Below, piece by piece: positions 1 to 5,055 of a stretch of 5,055 bases of DNA. The notes under the pieces were generated by a model. The model was not told where the DNA came from. It was given only the letters and a program-made list of their open reading frames with translations, and ran no database searches. This stretch comes from Pseudomonadota bacterium (GTDB lineage Bacteria > Pseudomonadota > Alphaproteobacteria > ATCC43930 > CGMCC-115725): contig JAJYIC010000214.1 of NCBI GenBank assembly GCA_021790295.1, forward strand, positions 1-5,055, in the 5' to 3' direction. Every line of letters starts with the position of its first letter. The first letter of the stretch is position 1. Made by a program: the position numbers and the translations under genes.

Positions 1-369
1 TATGGGCTTCTCGCGCGCTTCGAAGAGGCGGCGCTTCTCGCCAAAAGCGGAAAAACCGAGGCGGCCGAAAAACTCTACGACCGCCTGGCACGGTCGCCGA
101 CCATCGATCCGGCCTTTCGCGGCCTCGCCAACCTCCTCGCGGCGATGGACGAAAAGAACCCGCAGGCGCGGATCGACCGCTTGAAACCCTTGACCGCAAA
201 AGGCTCGCCCTGGCGTCCGAGCGCTCTCGAACTGATCGCGGTCGCATGGCTCGAACAGGGAGAGTCCGCGGCTGCGATCGCGATCTTCAAAAGTCTTGCC
301 AAGGATCCGGAGACGCCGCCGCGGCTCAAGGCTCGAGCCGCAGAAATGGCGAAAGCTCTTGCGTCTTGA
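1..369 (+). CDS. TPR-type (YfgM-like) envelope protein, C-terminal part; 5' end outside the window
   Basis: The frame is open from base 1 to TGA at 367-369, giving 122 residues that start YGLLARFEEA. Two TPR-like helical hairpins are visible, at about residues 3-33 (alanine- and leucine-rich, ending RLARSP) and 75-107 (ending FKSLAKDPETPP). Related alphaproteobacterial proteins are roughly 200-230 residues long, with one N-terminal transmembrane helix and a periplasmic TPR domain, so about half is missing on the left, including the expected membrane anchor. In Escherichia coli the relative YfgM associates with the SecYEG translocon and periplasmic chaperones and is encoded next to bamB and der, as here. 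The family assignment rests on sequence pattern plus gene order. The exact function is inferred, so no symbol is given. The internal ATG at 145 is not the start, because coding similarity continues upstream of it. Confidence 0.8.
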   Translation, partial: YGLLARFEEAALLAKSGKTEAAEKLYDRLARSPTIDPAFRGLANLLAAMDEKNPQARIDRLKPLTAKGSPWRPSALELIAVAWLEQGESAAAIAIFKSLAKDPETPPRLKARAAEMAKALAS

Positions 370-410
370 GGGACGCGATTAACCCGAGAAATTCTCTGAC
401 GCAAGGTTAA
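359..410. other. Cluster of inverted repeats between the TPR gene and bamB
   Basis: Two adjacent dyads are visible. GCGTC (361-365) pairs with GACGC (372-376) around the TPR gene stop codon, and the stem can extend by a G-T and an A-T pair to 359-378. Directly after it, TTAACC (379-384) pairs with GGTTAA (405-410) across a 20-nt spacer, and the spacer contains the 11-nt palindrome GAGAA-A-TTCTC (386-396). None is followed by a T-run, so a classical intrinsic terminator is not supported. They could be an operator, a weak terminator or an mRNA 3'-end structure. The rest of the 122-nt gap holds GGGG-T7-CCCC (459-473). I could not identify a convincing -35/-10 pair in this gap. Confidence 0.3.
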
Positions 411-491
411 GATGACCGGGCTTCTGTTTGTTCGCTGTAATCTTAGGTGTCATCATCCGGGGTTTTTTTCCCCTGTTGCGGTCATGCCTTG

Positions 492-1691
492 ATGCTGCGC
501 GGGATCTTTTTGTTCGCGCTTGTCGCGGTCGGCCTTTCGGGTTGCGGCCTCTTTTCGAGCCACAAAGAGCCTCTGCCCGGGATGCGCATTTCGGTTTTGA
601 GCCTCGAACGCCGCCTCCAGCCCGACCCGGCGCTGCAAAAGATCGCGATCATGCTCCCGCGCCCGCGGGAGAACCGCAACTGGCGGCAGGCCGGAGGCGA
701 ACCCGACCACGCGATGTACCATCTTTCCCTGCCTTTGCGCCTCACCGAGGCGTGGCGGAGGAAGATCGGTGAAGGCAATTCGGACAGCGCCTGGATCTTG
801 ACCGCGCCCGTCGTCGCCGACGGCCGGGTTTACGTGATGGACGGGAGGGCTAATATCGCCGCCTTCGACGCCCAAAACGGCGGGCGTCTGTGGCGCGTGA
901 AGCTCAAGCCCAAAGGACAACGCGGGCAATCCTTCGGCGGCGGCCTTGCCTATTCCAAGGGCCGGCTTTTTGCCACGACGGGTTATGCCCAGATCCTCGC
1001 GCTCGACCCCAAAAGCGGCAAGATCCTGTGGCGCAAGGATGTGAACGCCCCGATCCGCAGCGCCCCGACGGTCGCCGAAGGCAGGGTCTTCCTCGTCACG
1101 GTCGAGAACCAGCTCGAGGTTCTGTCGGCCGCAGACGGGCGCCTTTTGTGGTCGCATTTCGGCATCCCGAAAACCGTCGATCTTCTCGGCGGTTCGAGCC
1201 CGGCCGTATCGGGCGAGGTGGTGGTGGTCGGCGACAGCTCGGGAGAGCTTTATGCCCTCGCCGTCGAAAACGGCCGGCTTTTGTGGACGCATAACCTTTC
1301 CGGAAGCGGCGGCGCCGATGCGGTCTCTTCTCTTGCCGACATCCGCGGGCGGCCGGTCATCGACCGCGACCGGGTCTTCGCCACAGGCCACGGCGGGCGC
1401 ACGATGGCGATCGATCTGCGCACCGGAAGTCGGGTCTGGAGCCAGGATATGGGCGGCATCTACGAGCCCTGGGTCGCCGGCGACTACATCTATCTTCTCG
1501 ACAACGACAACGACCTCGTGTGCCTGACGCGGAACGAGGGAAAGATCCGCTGGCTGCGCCAGCTCCCGAGTTTCGAGAACGAAAAGAAAAAGGAAGACCC
1601 CATCGAATGGGCGGGGCCGGTTCTCGGCAGCAACCGTCTCGTCGTCCTCTCATCGAGAGGCGACGCGCTCTCGCTTTCCCCTTATACGTGA
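492..1691 (+). CDS. bamB: BamB, outer-membrane assembly lipoprotein (beta-propeller), cut short by an in-frame TGA
   Basis: BamB is the periplasmic lipoprotein of the BAM complex, which inserts beta-barrel proteins into the outer membrane. It is a PQQ-repeat-like beta-propeller that binds BamA. From ATG 492 the protein has 399 residues. MLR, a hydrophobic stretch and the lipobox LSGC give a type II signal peptide with the lipidated Cys at residue 18. Propeller repeats of the type D/S-x3-G-x3-W recur near residues 124-136, 170-181, 210-222, 255-267, 306-318 and 344-356. SSLADIRGRPVIDR (279-292) and SPYT (396-399) are familiar from alphaproteobacterial BamB. A GTG start at 447 would add 15 residues before the signal peptide; I prefer 492 because it gives a normal short n-region, although neither start has a clear ribosome binding site. 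The frame ends at TGA 1689-1691, where relatives have Gly in SPYTGE. The final blade follows in the same frame to 1802. The full-length form would be 436 residues, near the family norm. Confidence 0.9.
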   Translation: MLRGIFLFALVAVGLSGCGLFSSHKEPLPGMRISVLSLERRLQPDPALQKIAIMLPRPRENRNWRQAGGEPDHAMYHLSLPLRLTEAWRRKIGEGNSDSAWILTAPVVADGRVYVMDGRANIAAFDAQNGGRLWRVKLKPKGQRGQSFGGGLAYSKGRLFATTGYAQILALDPKSGKILWRKDVNAPIRSAPTVAEGRVFLVTVENQLEVLSAADGRLLWSHFGIPKTVDLLGGSSPAVSGEVVVVGDSSGELYALAVENGRLLWTHNLSGSGGADAVSSLADIRGRPVIDRDRVFATGHGGRTMAIDLRTGSRVWSQDMGGIYEPWVAGDYIYLLDNDNDLVCLTRNEGKIRWLRQLPSFENEKKKEDPIEWAGPVLGSNRLVVLSSRGDALSLSPYT

Positions 1692-1802
1692 GAGCCGCTC
1701 GGGCGCATCTCGATCGGCGGCGCCGCCTACCTCTCTCCGGTGATCGCCGGCAACACGCTCTATATATTGACCAACGACGCGCGGCTTGGCGCCTACCGGT
1801 AA
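1692..1802 (+). pseudogene. bamB: Detached in-frame C-terminal blade of bamB, downstream of the TGA
   Basis: Reading on in the bamB frame after the TGA gives 36 codons, EPLGRISIGG through AAYLSPVIAGNTLYILTND to GAYR, then TAA at 1800-1802. This matches how intact alphaproteobacterial BamB proteins end, with a beta-strand pair of the form LYVLTxxGxLxAYR. There is no frameshift: a single GGA-to-TGA change at the expected Gly codon would account for the break. No start codon lies in this frame after the TGA, so separate translation is unlikely. The segment is either unexpressed, reached by stop-codon readthrough, or really continuous with bamB if the T is a sequencing error. The propeller family closes its ring with C-terminal strands, so loss of this piece should weaken the fold. 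Confidence 0.8.
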
Positions 1803-1810
1803 AACGGAAA

Positions 1811-1834
1811 AAGGGGAAAGGCGCGTCGCCTTTT
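1811..1834 (+). promoter_or_regulatory. Purine run and hairpin in the bamB-der gap
   Basis: AAAGGCG (1817-1823) and CGCCTTT (1827-1833) form a perfect 7-bp stem with a 3-nt loop, extendable by a G-T pair to 1816-1834, followed by the moderately T-rich TGCTTTC. AAGGGG at 1811-1816 lies immediately 5' of the stem and resembles a Shine-Dalgarno sequence, but is 32 nt from the der ATG. Folding the stem would shorten that distance to about 15 nt. Two readings are possible: a weak terminator or attenuator between bamB and der, or a stem that brings the ribosome binding site nearer the start. The sequence shows the structure; its role is inference. Confidence 0.3.
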
Positions 1835-1848
1835 GCTTTCGGGTCGCG

Positions 1849-3186
1849 ATGAGCCTCGTTGTTGTCCTTCTCGGGCGTCCGAACGTCGGCAAATCGACGC
1901 TGTTCAACCGCCTCGTCGGCCGCAAGCGCGCGCTTGTCGCCGACAGCCCCTCCCTCACCCGCGACCGCCGCGAAGGCGAGGCGCGCCTTGCCGATCTCGG
2001 CTTCCGCGTGATCGACACCGCCGGTCTCGAAGACGGGCCGCAGGAAACCCTCGCCGGGCGGGCGCAAGCGCAAACGAGGCTCGCTCTCGCCGGGGCCGAC
2101 GTCGGGCTTTTCCTGATCGATGCGCGCGAAGGGGTCACGCTCGAAGACCGGCGCCTTGCGCGCGAGCTGCGCAAAAGCGGCAAGCCCATCCTGCTTCTTG
2201 CCAACAAGGCCGAAGGCCGGGGCGCGTTGCCGGGGATCGCCGAAGCGTATGGGCTAGGCCTCGGCGAGCCGGCGGCGATCTCGGCCGAACATGGCGAAGG
2301 GATGGGGTTCATCTACGAAGGGCTTCTTCCTTTTGCGGGCGACAGAGCCTTCGAAGAAAGGGATAGGGAGGGCCCGAAACCCCTTTCTCTCGCCGTCGTC
2401 GGCAGGCCCAATGTGGGGAAATCGACCCTCGTCAACCGGCTTCTCGGTGAGGAGAGGGTTTTGTGCGGTCCCGAGCCCGGGATCACGCGCGACGCGATCG
2501 AAATCGATTGGCTCTGGCGCGGGCGCGCCGTCCGCCTTGTCGATACGGCGGGTTTGCGGCGCCGGGCGCGAGTCGAAGAGAAGCCCGAAGAGCTTGCCGC
2601 AGCCGATGCCTTGCGCGCGATCCGATTTGCCGAGGTCGTGGTTCTCCTCGTCGATGCGCTGGCGCCTTTGGAGCGCCAGGATCTTGCGCTTGCAAGGCTG
2701 GCGGCGGAGGAAGGCCGCGCGCTTCTGGTTGCGGCTTCGAAATGGGATGCCGTCGCCGACAAGAAAGCCGCCTTGCGCGAGATCGAAGCGCGCCTTTTGC
2801 GCTCTCTGGCGCAGCTTCAAGGAATTTCTCTCGTTCCCGTCTCGGGGCTTACGGGCTTTGGTCTCGAGGCGTTGTTGGAGGCCGTTTTCGCCGCCCATGC
2901 GGTGTGGAACCGCAGGGTCAAGACCGCAGACCTCAACCGCTGGCTTGCCGCCGTCGAAGAGCGCCATCCGCCCCCTCTCGTCGGCGGGCGGCGGCTCAAA
3001 TTGCGGTATCTGACGCAGGTCAACTCGCGGCCGCCGAGCTTTGCCCTTTTTCTTTCGCAACCGGGCGAGCTTCCGCAAAGCTATCGGCGCTATCTCGTCA
3101 ACGCGCTACGCGAGGATTTCGCTCTCAAAGGAACGCCGATCCGCATGATGTTGCGCAAAGGGGCGAACCCTTACGCGCAAACCTGA
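1849..3186 (+). CDS. der: Der (EngA), tandem-domain GTPase of 50S ribosome assembly
   Basis: Der is an essential bacterial GTPase with two G domains and a C-terminal KH-like domain; it acts in the cytoplasm on 50S subunit maturation. The 445-residue product has normal length. Domain 1: P-loop GRPNVGKST at 9-17, switch Thr37 in PSLTRDR, DTAG at 56-59, NKAE at 119-122, SAEHG at 145-149. Domain 2: GRPNVGKST at 185-193, Thr213 in GITRD, DTAG at 232-235, SKWD at 297-300, and a G5-like VSGLTG at about 331-336. The KH-like domain runs from about 350, with WNRRV, NRWL, RRLKLRYLTQV and PQSYRRYL, ending NPYAQT. ATG 1849 is chosen because relatives begin directly with a short strand before the P-loop; a TTG at 1786 would add 21 unrelated residues and overlap the bamB tail. 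Oddities are Ser297 for the usual Asn of NKWD and Ser35 for Gly in the PGxTRDR switch. There is no good ribosome binding site right before the start. The 3' end overlaps the convergent SDR gene by 16 bp. Confidence 0.97.
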   Translation: MSLVVVLLGRPNVGKSTLFNRLVGRKRALVADSPSLTRDRREGEARLADLGFRVIDTAGLEDGPQETLAGRAQAQTRLALAGADVGLFLIDAREGVTLEDRRLARELRKSGKPILLLANKAEGRGALPGIAEAYGLGLGEPAAISAEHGEGMGFIYEGLLPFAGDRAFEERDREGPKPLSLAVVGRPNVGKSTLVNRLLGEERVLCGPEPGITRDAIEIDWLWRGRAVRLVDTAGLRRRARVEEKPEELAAADALRAIRFAEVVVLLVDALAPLERQDLALARLAAEEGRALLVAASKWDAVADKKAALREIEARLLRSLAQLQGISLVPVSGLTGFGLEALLEAVFAAHAVWNRRVKTADLNRWLAAVEERHPPPLVGGRRLKLRYLTQVNSRPPSFALFLSQPGELPQSYRRYLVNALREDFALKGTPIRMMLRKGANPYAQT

Positions 3187-3926
3187 AAACCGGGACCCGG
3201 CGCCAACTCCGGGTCTTGCGCGAGGACCAGCGCCCCGTTCTCCCGGCATTCGCCAAGGGCAAGGCGGACAAAGGCTTCGGTGAGGCTTTCCGGAGCGGGG
3301 AGGCTGCCCGGGTCTTCGCCGGGAAAGGCGCGCGCGCGAAGCCCTGTCCTCATCGCTCCGGGATCGACGAGATTGGCGCGCACGCTCGATTTTGCGACCT
3401 CGCCGGCATAGATCCTGACGAGCGCTTCGAGCCCCGCCTTGGCGACGGCGTAAGGGCCCCAATAAGGGGCGGGCTCGCGCCCGAGGGCGCAAGTGACGAA
3501 GATCGCGCGGCCGGCGGGAGAAAGCCGCAAAAGCGGGTCGAGCGCGCGGATGAGGCGCCAGTTTACCGTCAGGTCGAGATCGATCACGCGCGACCAGGTT
3601 TGCGGGTCGTAATGACCGAGAGGAGAAAGCGGCCCCAGTTCGGCCGCCGCTGCGACGAGGATGTCGAGACGGCCGAAACGTTCGAAAAGGGCGGCGGCGA
3701 GATCCTCGATCTTGCCGCTTTCGCAAAGATCGGCCGTAAGAAGCGTGGCGCGGCCGCCCTCGGCACGGATTCTGTCATCCACTTCTTCGAGTGCGCCCGG
3801 CGTGCGCGCGAGAAGGACGGGATGCGCCCCTTCTGCGGCAAAGCGCACTGCGACCGCCGCGCCGAGCCCGCGCGACGCGCCGGTCAAAAGTGCGATCCGG
3901 CCTTCGAGGCGGCCTCCTCCCGGCAT
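3171..3926 (-). CDS. Short-chain dehydrogenase/reductase (SDR) family protein with altered catalytic residues
   Basis: The 251-residue product has a Rossmann fold of classical SDR length. The nucleotide-binding loop TGASRGLG is at 15-22, then TADL at 64-67, the active-site motif YAVAK (Tyr159, Lys163), and the after-active-site segment NLVDPGAMRTGLRA ending at about residue 198. It resembles a YciK-like SDR often found beside purF in Alphaproteobacteria; the substrate is unknown. Three usual features are changed: GNAG after beta-4 is AAAA at 92-95, the helix-4 Asn is Asp118, and the catalytic Ser, 13 residues before Tyr, is Cys146. ATG 3926 is chosen because it sits 5 nt after the purF stop and places the glycine loop normally; the frame stays open upstream to 4031, but that would overlap purF by about 100 bp. 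No clear ribosome binding site is seen, which suggests translational coupling to purF. The stop TAA (3173-3171) lies inside the end of der. Confidence 0.88.
   Translation of the reverse strand: MPGGGRLEGRIALLTGASRGLGAAVAVRFAAEGAHPVLLARTPGALEEVDDRIRAEGGRATLLTADLCESGKIEDLAAALFERFGRLDILVAAAAELGPLSPLGHYDPQTWSRVIDLDLTVNWRLIRALDPLLRLSPAGRAIFVTCALGREPAPYWGPYAVAKAGLEALVRIYAGEVAKSSVRANLVDPGAMRTGLRARAFPGEDPGSLPAPESLTEAFVRLALGECRENGALVLAQDPELAPGPGFQVCA
3174..3222. other. Strong dyad at the der/SDR convergent junction
   Basis: GACCCGG (3194-3200) and CCGGGTC (3209-3215) form a perfect 7-bp GC-rich stem with an 8-nt loop. Abutting its 3' arm, TTGCGCG (3216-3222) is complementary to CGCGCAA (3174-3180), so the two stems could stack with a 13-nt bulge on one side. 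The structure covers the der stop codon region and the last SDR codons. No T-run follows on the plus strand; on the minus strand the inner stem is followed by CCGGTTTTCAGG, a weak T-tract. It is the only terminator-like element between the two convergent units, but the codon bias of a GC-rich gene could also create it. Confidence 0.3.
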
Positions 3927-3931
3927 TCTTT

Positions 3932-5055
3932 TCAGGCCGGCTCGGCGAGAAGGGAAAGCTGCACGCTGACCTTGCCGTTTTCGGCGTCGACGGGCGGGAT
4001 CGGATAATCGCCCGTAAAGCAGGCGTCGCAAAAGCGCGGCTTACGAACCTCGCGCGGGGCCTCTCCCATCGCCCGATAAAGCCCGTCGATCGAGATGAAG
4101 GCGAGGCTGTCGACGCCGATCAGTTGCGCCATCCCGGCGAGGTCGAAACGCGCCGCCAGAAGCTCCCGCCGTTCGGGCGTGGCGATCCCGTAAAAGCAGG
4201 GAAAGCGGGTGGGAGGGCTCGAGATGCGCATGTGCACCTCGCGCGCTCCGGCTTGGCGCACCATCTCGACGATCTTGATCGAGGTGGTCCCGCGCACGAT
4301 CGAATCGTCGACGAGGACGACGCGCTTGCCGGCGAGGCTCGCGCGATTGGCGTTGTGCTTGAGGCGTACGCCGAGATGCCGGATCTGGTCGGTCGGCTCG
4401 ATAAAGGTGCGGCCGACATAGTGGTTGCGGATGATGCCGAGATCGAAAGGAAGCCCCGATTCGGCGGCATAGCCGAGCGCCGCCGGAACGCCCGAATCGG
4501 GCACCGGAACGACGATATCGGCTGCGATCCCGCTTTCGCGGGCAAGTTCGCGGCCGATGCGCTTTCGCGCCTCGTAAACGCTTTTCCCTTCGACCAAGCT
4601 GTCGGGTCGCGCGAAATAGATGAATTCGAAGACGCAGAACCGCTTTTCCTTGGGCGCGAAAGGGGTGAGGCTTTCGATCCCGTCCTCGCCGATGATGACG
4701 ATCTCTCCCGCGCCGATGTCGCGTTCGAAGCGGGCGCCGATGATGTCGAGAGCGCAGCTTTCCGAGGCAAGGATTTTCGCGTCGCCAAGACGGCCGAGAA
4801 CCAGAGGGCGCACCCCCAAAGGATCGCGCACGCCGATCAATTGCTGTTGCGAAAGCGCCACCAGCGAATAGGCGCCCTGAACCTGGCGCAGCGCATCGAT
4901 CAGGCGGTCGACCACCGTCGCCTTGAGGCTCGTCGCGATCAGGTGGACGATGACCTCGGTATCGCTGGTCGATTGGAAAAGGCTGCCGCGCCGCACAAGC
5001 TGGCGCCGCATCTGGTAGGCGTTGGTGAGATTGCCATTATGGCAGATGGCGAGCC
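3932..5055 (-). CDS. purF: PurF, amidophosphoribosyltransferase, lacking its N-terminus at the window edge
   Basis: PurF makes 5-phosphoribosylamine from PRPP and glutamine, the first committed step of purine synthesis in the cytoplasm. The frame is open to the right edge, giving 373 residues to TGA at 3934-3932. By comparison with E. coli about 95-100 N-terminal residues lie outside, including the nucleophilic Cys of the glutaminase. Visible glutaminase features are HNGNLTNA (residues 5-12, oxyanion-hole Asn-Gly) and SDTEV (30-34, substrate Asp). In the phosphoribosyltransferase domain, VPDSG is followed by RNHYVGRTFI and the PRPP loop VVLVDDSIVRGTT (encoded at 4283-4321). Four cysteines fit the Fe-S cluster ligands of the Bacillus subtilis type: in FCVFEF (codon 4634-4636), in PCFYG (4196-4198), and the pair in FCDACFTGDYP (4028-4030 and 4019-4021). 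A Met codon at 5009-5011 is not the start, because conserved sequence continues upstream of it. The SDR gene follows after 5 nt, so the two are probably cotranscribed. Confidence 0.97.
   Translation of the reverse strand, partial: LAICHNGNLTNAYQMRRQLVRRGSLFQSTSDTEVIVHLIATSLKATVVDRLIDALRQVQGAYSLVALSQQQLIGVRDPLGVRPLVLGRLGDAKILASESCALDIIGARFERDIGAGEIVIIGEDGIESLTPFAPKEKRFCVFEFIYFARPDSLVEGKSVYEARKRIGRELARESGIAADIVVPVPDSGVPAALGYAAESGLPFDLGIIRNHYVGRTFIEPTDQIRHLGVRLKHNANRASLAGKRVVLVDDSIVRGTTSIKIVEMVRQAGAREVHMRISSPPTRFPCFYGIATPERRELLAARFDLAGMAQLIGVDSLAFISIDGLYRAMGEAPREVRKPRFCDACFTGDYPIPPVDAENGKVSVQLSLLAEPA

Noticed and set aside
415..443. Possible sigma-70 promoter with TAATCT at 438-443
   Set aside because: No acceptable -35 hexamer lies 16-18 bp upstream, so it is not supported.
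459..473. GGGG-T7-CCCC as a terminator
   Set aside because: The T-run is in the loop rather than after the stem, and the stem is only 4 bp.
453..1391. 312-residue minus-strand frame opposite bamB
   Set aside because: No family motif and shadow-like composition, while the plus strand has a clear BamB lipoprotein.
1689..1691. Selenocysteine or reassigned UGA in bamB
   Set aside because: The family residue here is Gly, not Cys. Three other genes in the window end properly at TGA, and I see no evidence of a selenocysteine element.
1786..1848. Upstream TTG start for der
   Set aside because: It adds 21 residues with no likeness to Der N-termini and overlaps the bamB tail; ATG 1849 gives the usual start just before the P-loop.
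2254..3078. 274-residue minus-strand frame opposite der
   Set aside because: It mirrors der codons; der has complete GTPase motifs on the other strand.
2463..4007. 514-residue open frame on the plus strand across the end of der and the whole SDR gene
   Set aside because: It is Arg-, Ala- and Gly-rich with no recognizable domain, and lies out of frame with der and antisense to the SDR, both of which have clear family motifs. Long shadow frames are expected in GC-rich genes.
3927..4031. Longer SDR start adding 35 residues
   Set aside because: The added residues are Arg-rich, unlike SDR N-termini, and would overlap the conserved end of purF, including its cysteine pair.

Overview
The window is GC-rich, densely coded bacterial DNA. 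It looks chromosomal and alphaproteobacterial: the BamB, Der and PurF proteins all read like alphaproteobacterial versions, and the order TPR protein - bamB - der is familiar from that class. I cannot fix the order or genus from sequence alone. I see no mobile element, CRISPR array, tRNA or rRNA, and no accessory island. This is a housekeeping region, and I found no undescribed system in it. What stands out is several unusual changes inside otherwise familiar genes.

Plus strand, 1-3186: three co-directional genes. (1) The 3' end of a TPR-type (YfgM-like) envelope protein runs off the left edge. (2) A 122-nt gap rich in small inverted repeats leads to bamB, the lipoprotein of the outer-membrane beta-barrel assembly (BAM) complex. 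Its reading frame is cut by an in-frame TGA at 1689-1691, 36 codons before the family's normal end. The rest of the last propeller blade is still intact in the same frame up to TAA at 1800-1802. (3) A 46-nt gap with a compact hairpin leads to der (engA), the double-domain GTPase of 50S ribosome assembly. Its second GTPase domain has SKWD where NKWD is usual.

Minus strand, 5055-3171: purF, the first committed enzyme of purine synthesis, enters from the right edge without its N-terminus and keeps all four cysteines typical of the Fe-S form. Five bases after its stop begins a short-chain dehydrogenase/reductase (SDR) gene, probably in the same operon. The SDR keeps its nucleotide-binding loop and YxxxK but has lost the NAG motif, the catalytic Asn (now Asp) and the catalytic Ser (now Cys). 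It converges on der and overlaps its 3' end by 16 bp, with a strong dyad just beyond.

Functionally, the left block combines envelope biogenesis and ribosome biogenesis, and the right block is purine synthesis plus an SDR of unknown substrate. TGA ends the TPR, der and purF frames at family-appropriate positions, so the bamB TGA is not explained by a changed genetic code.
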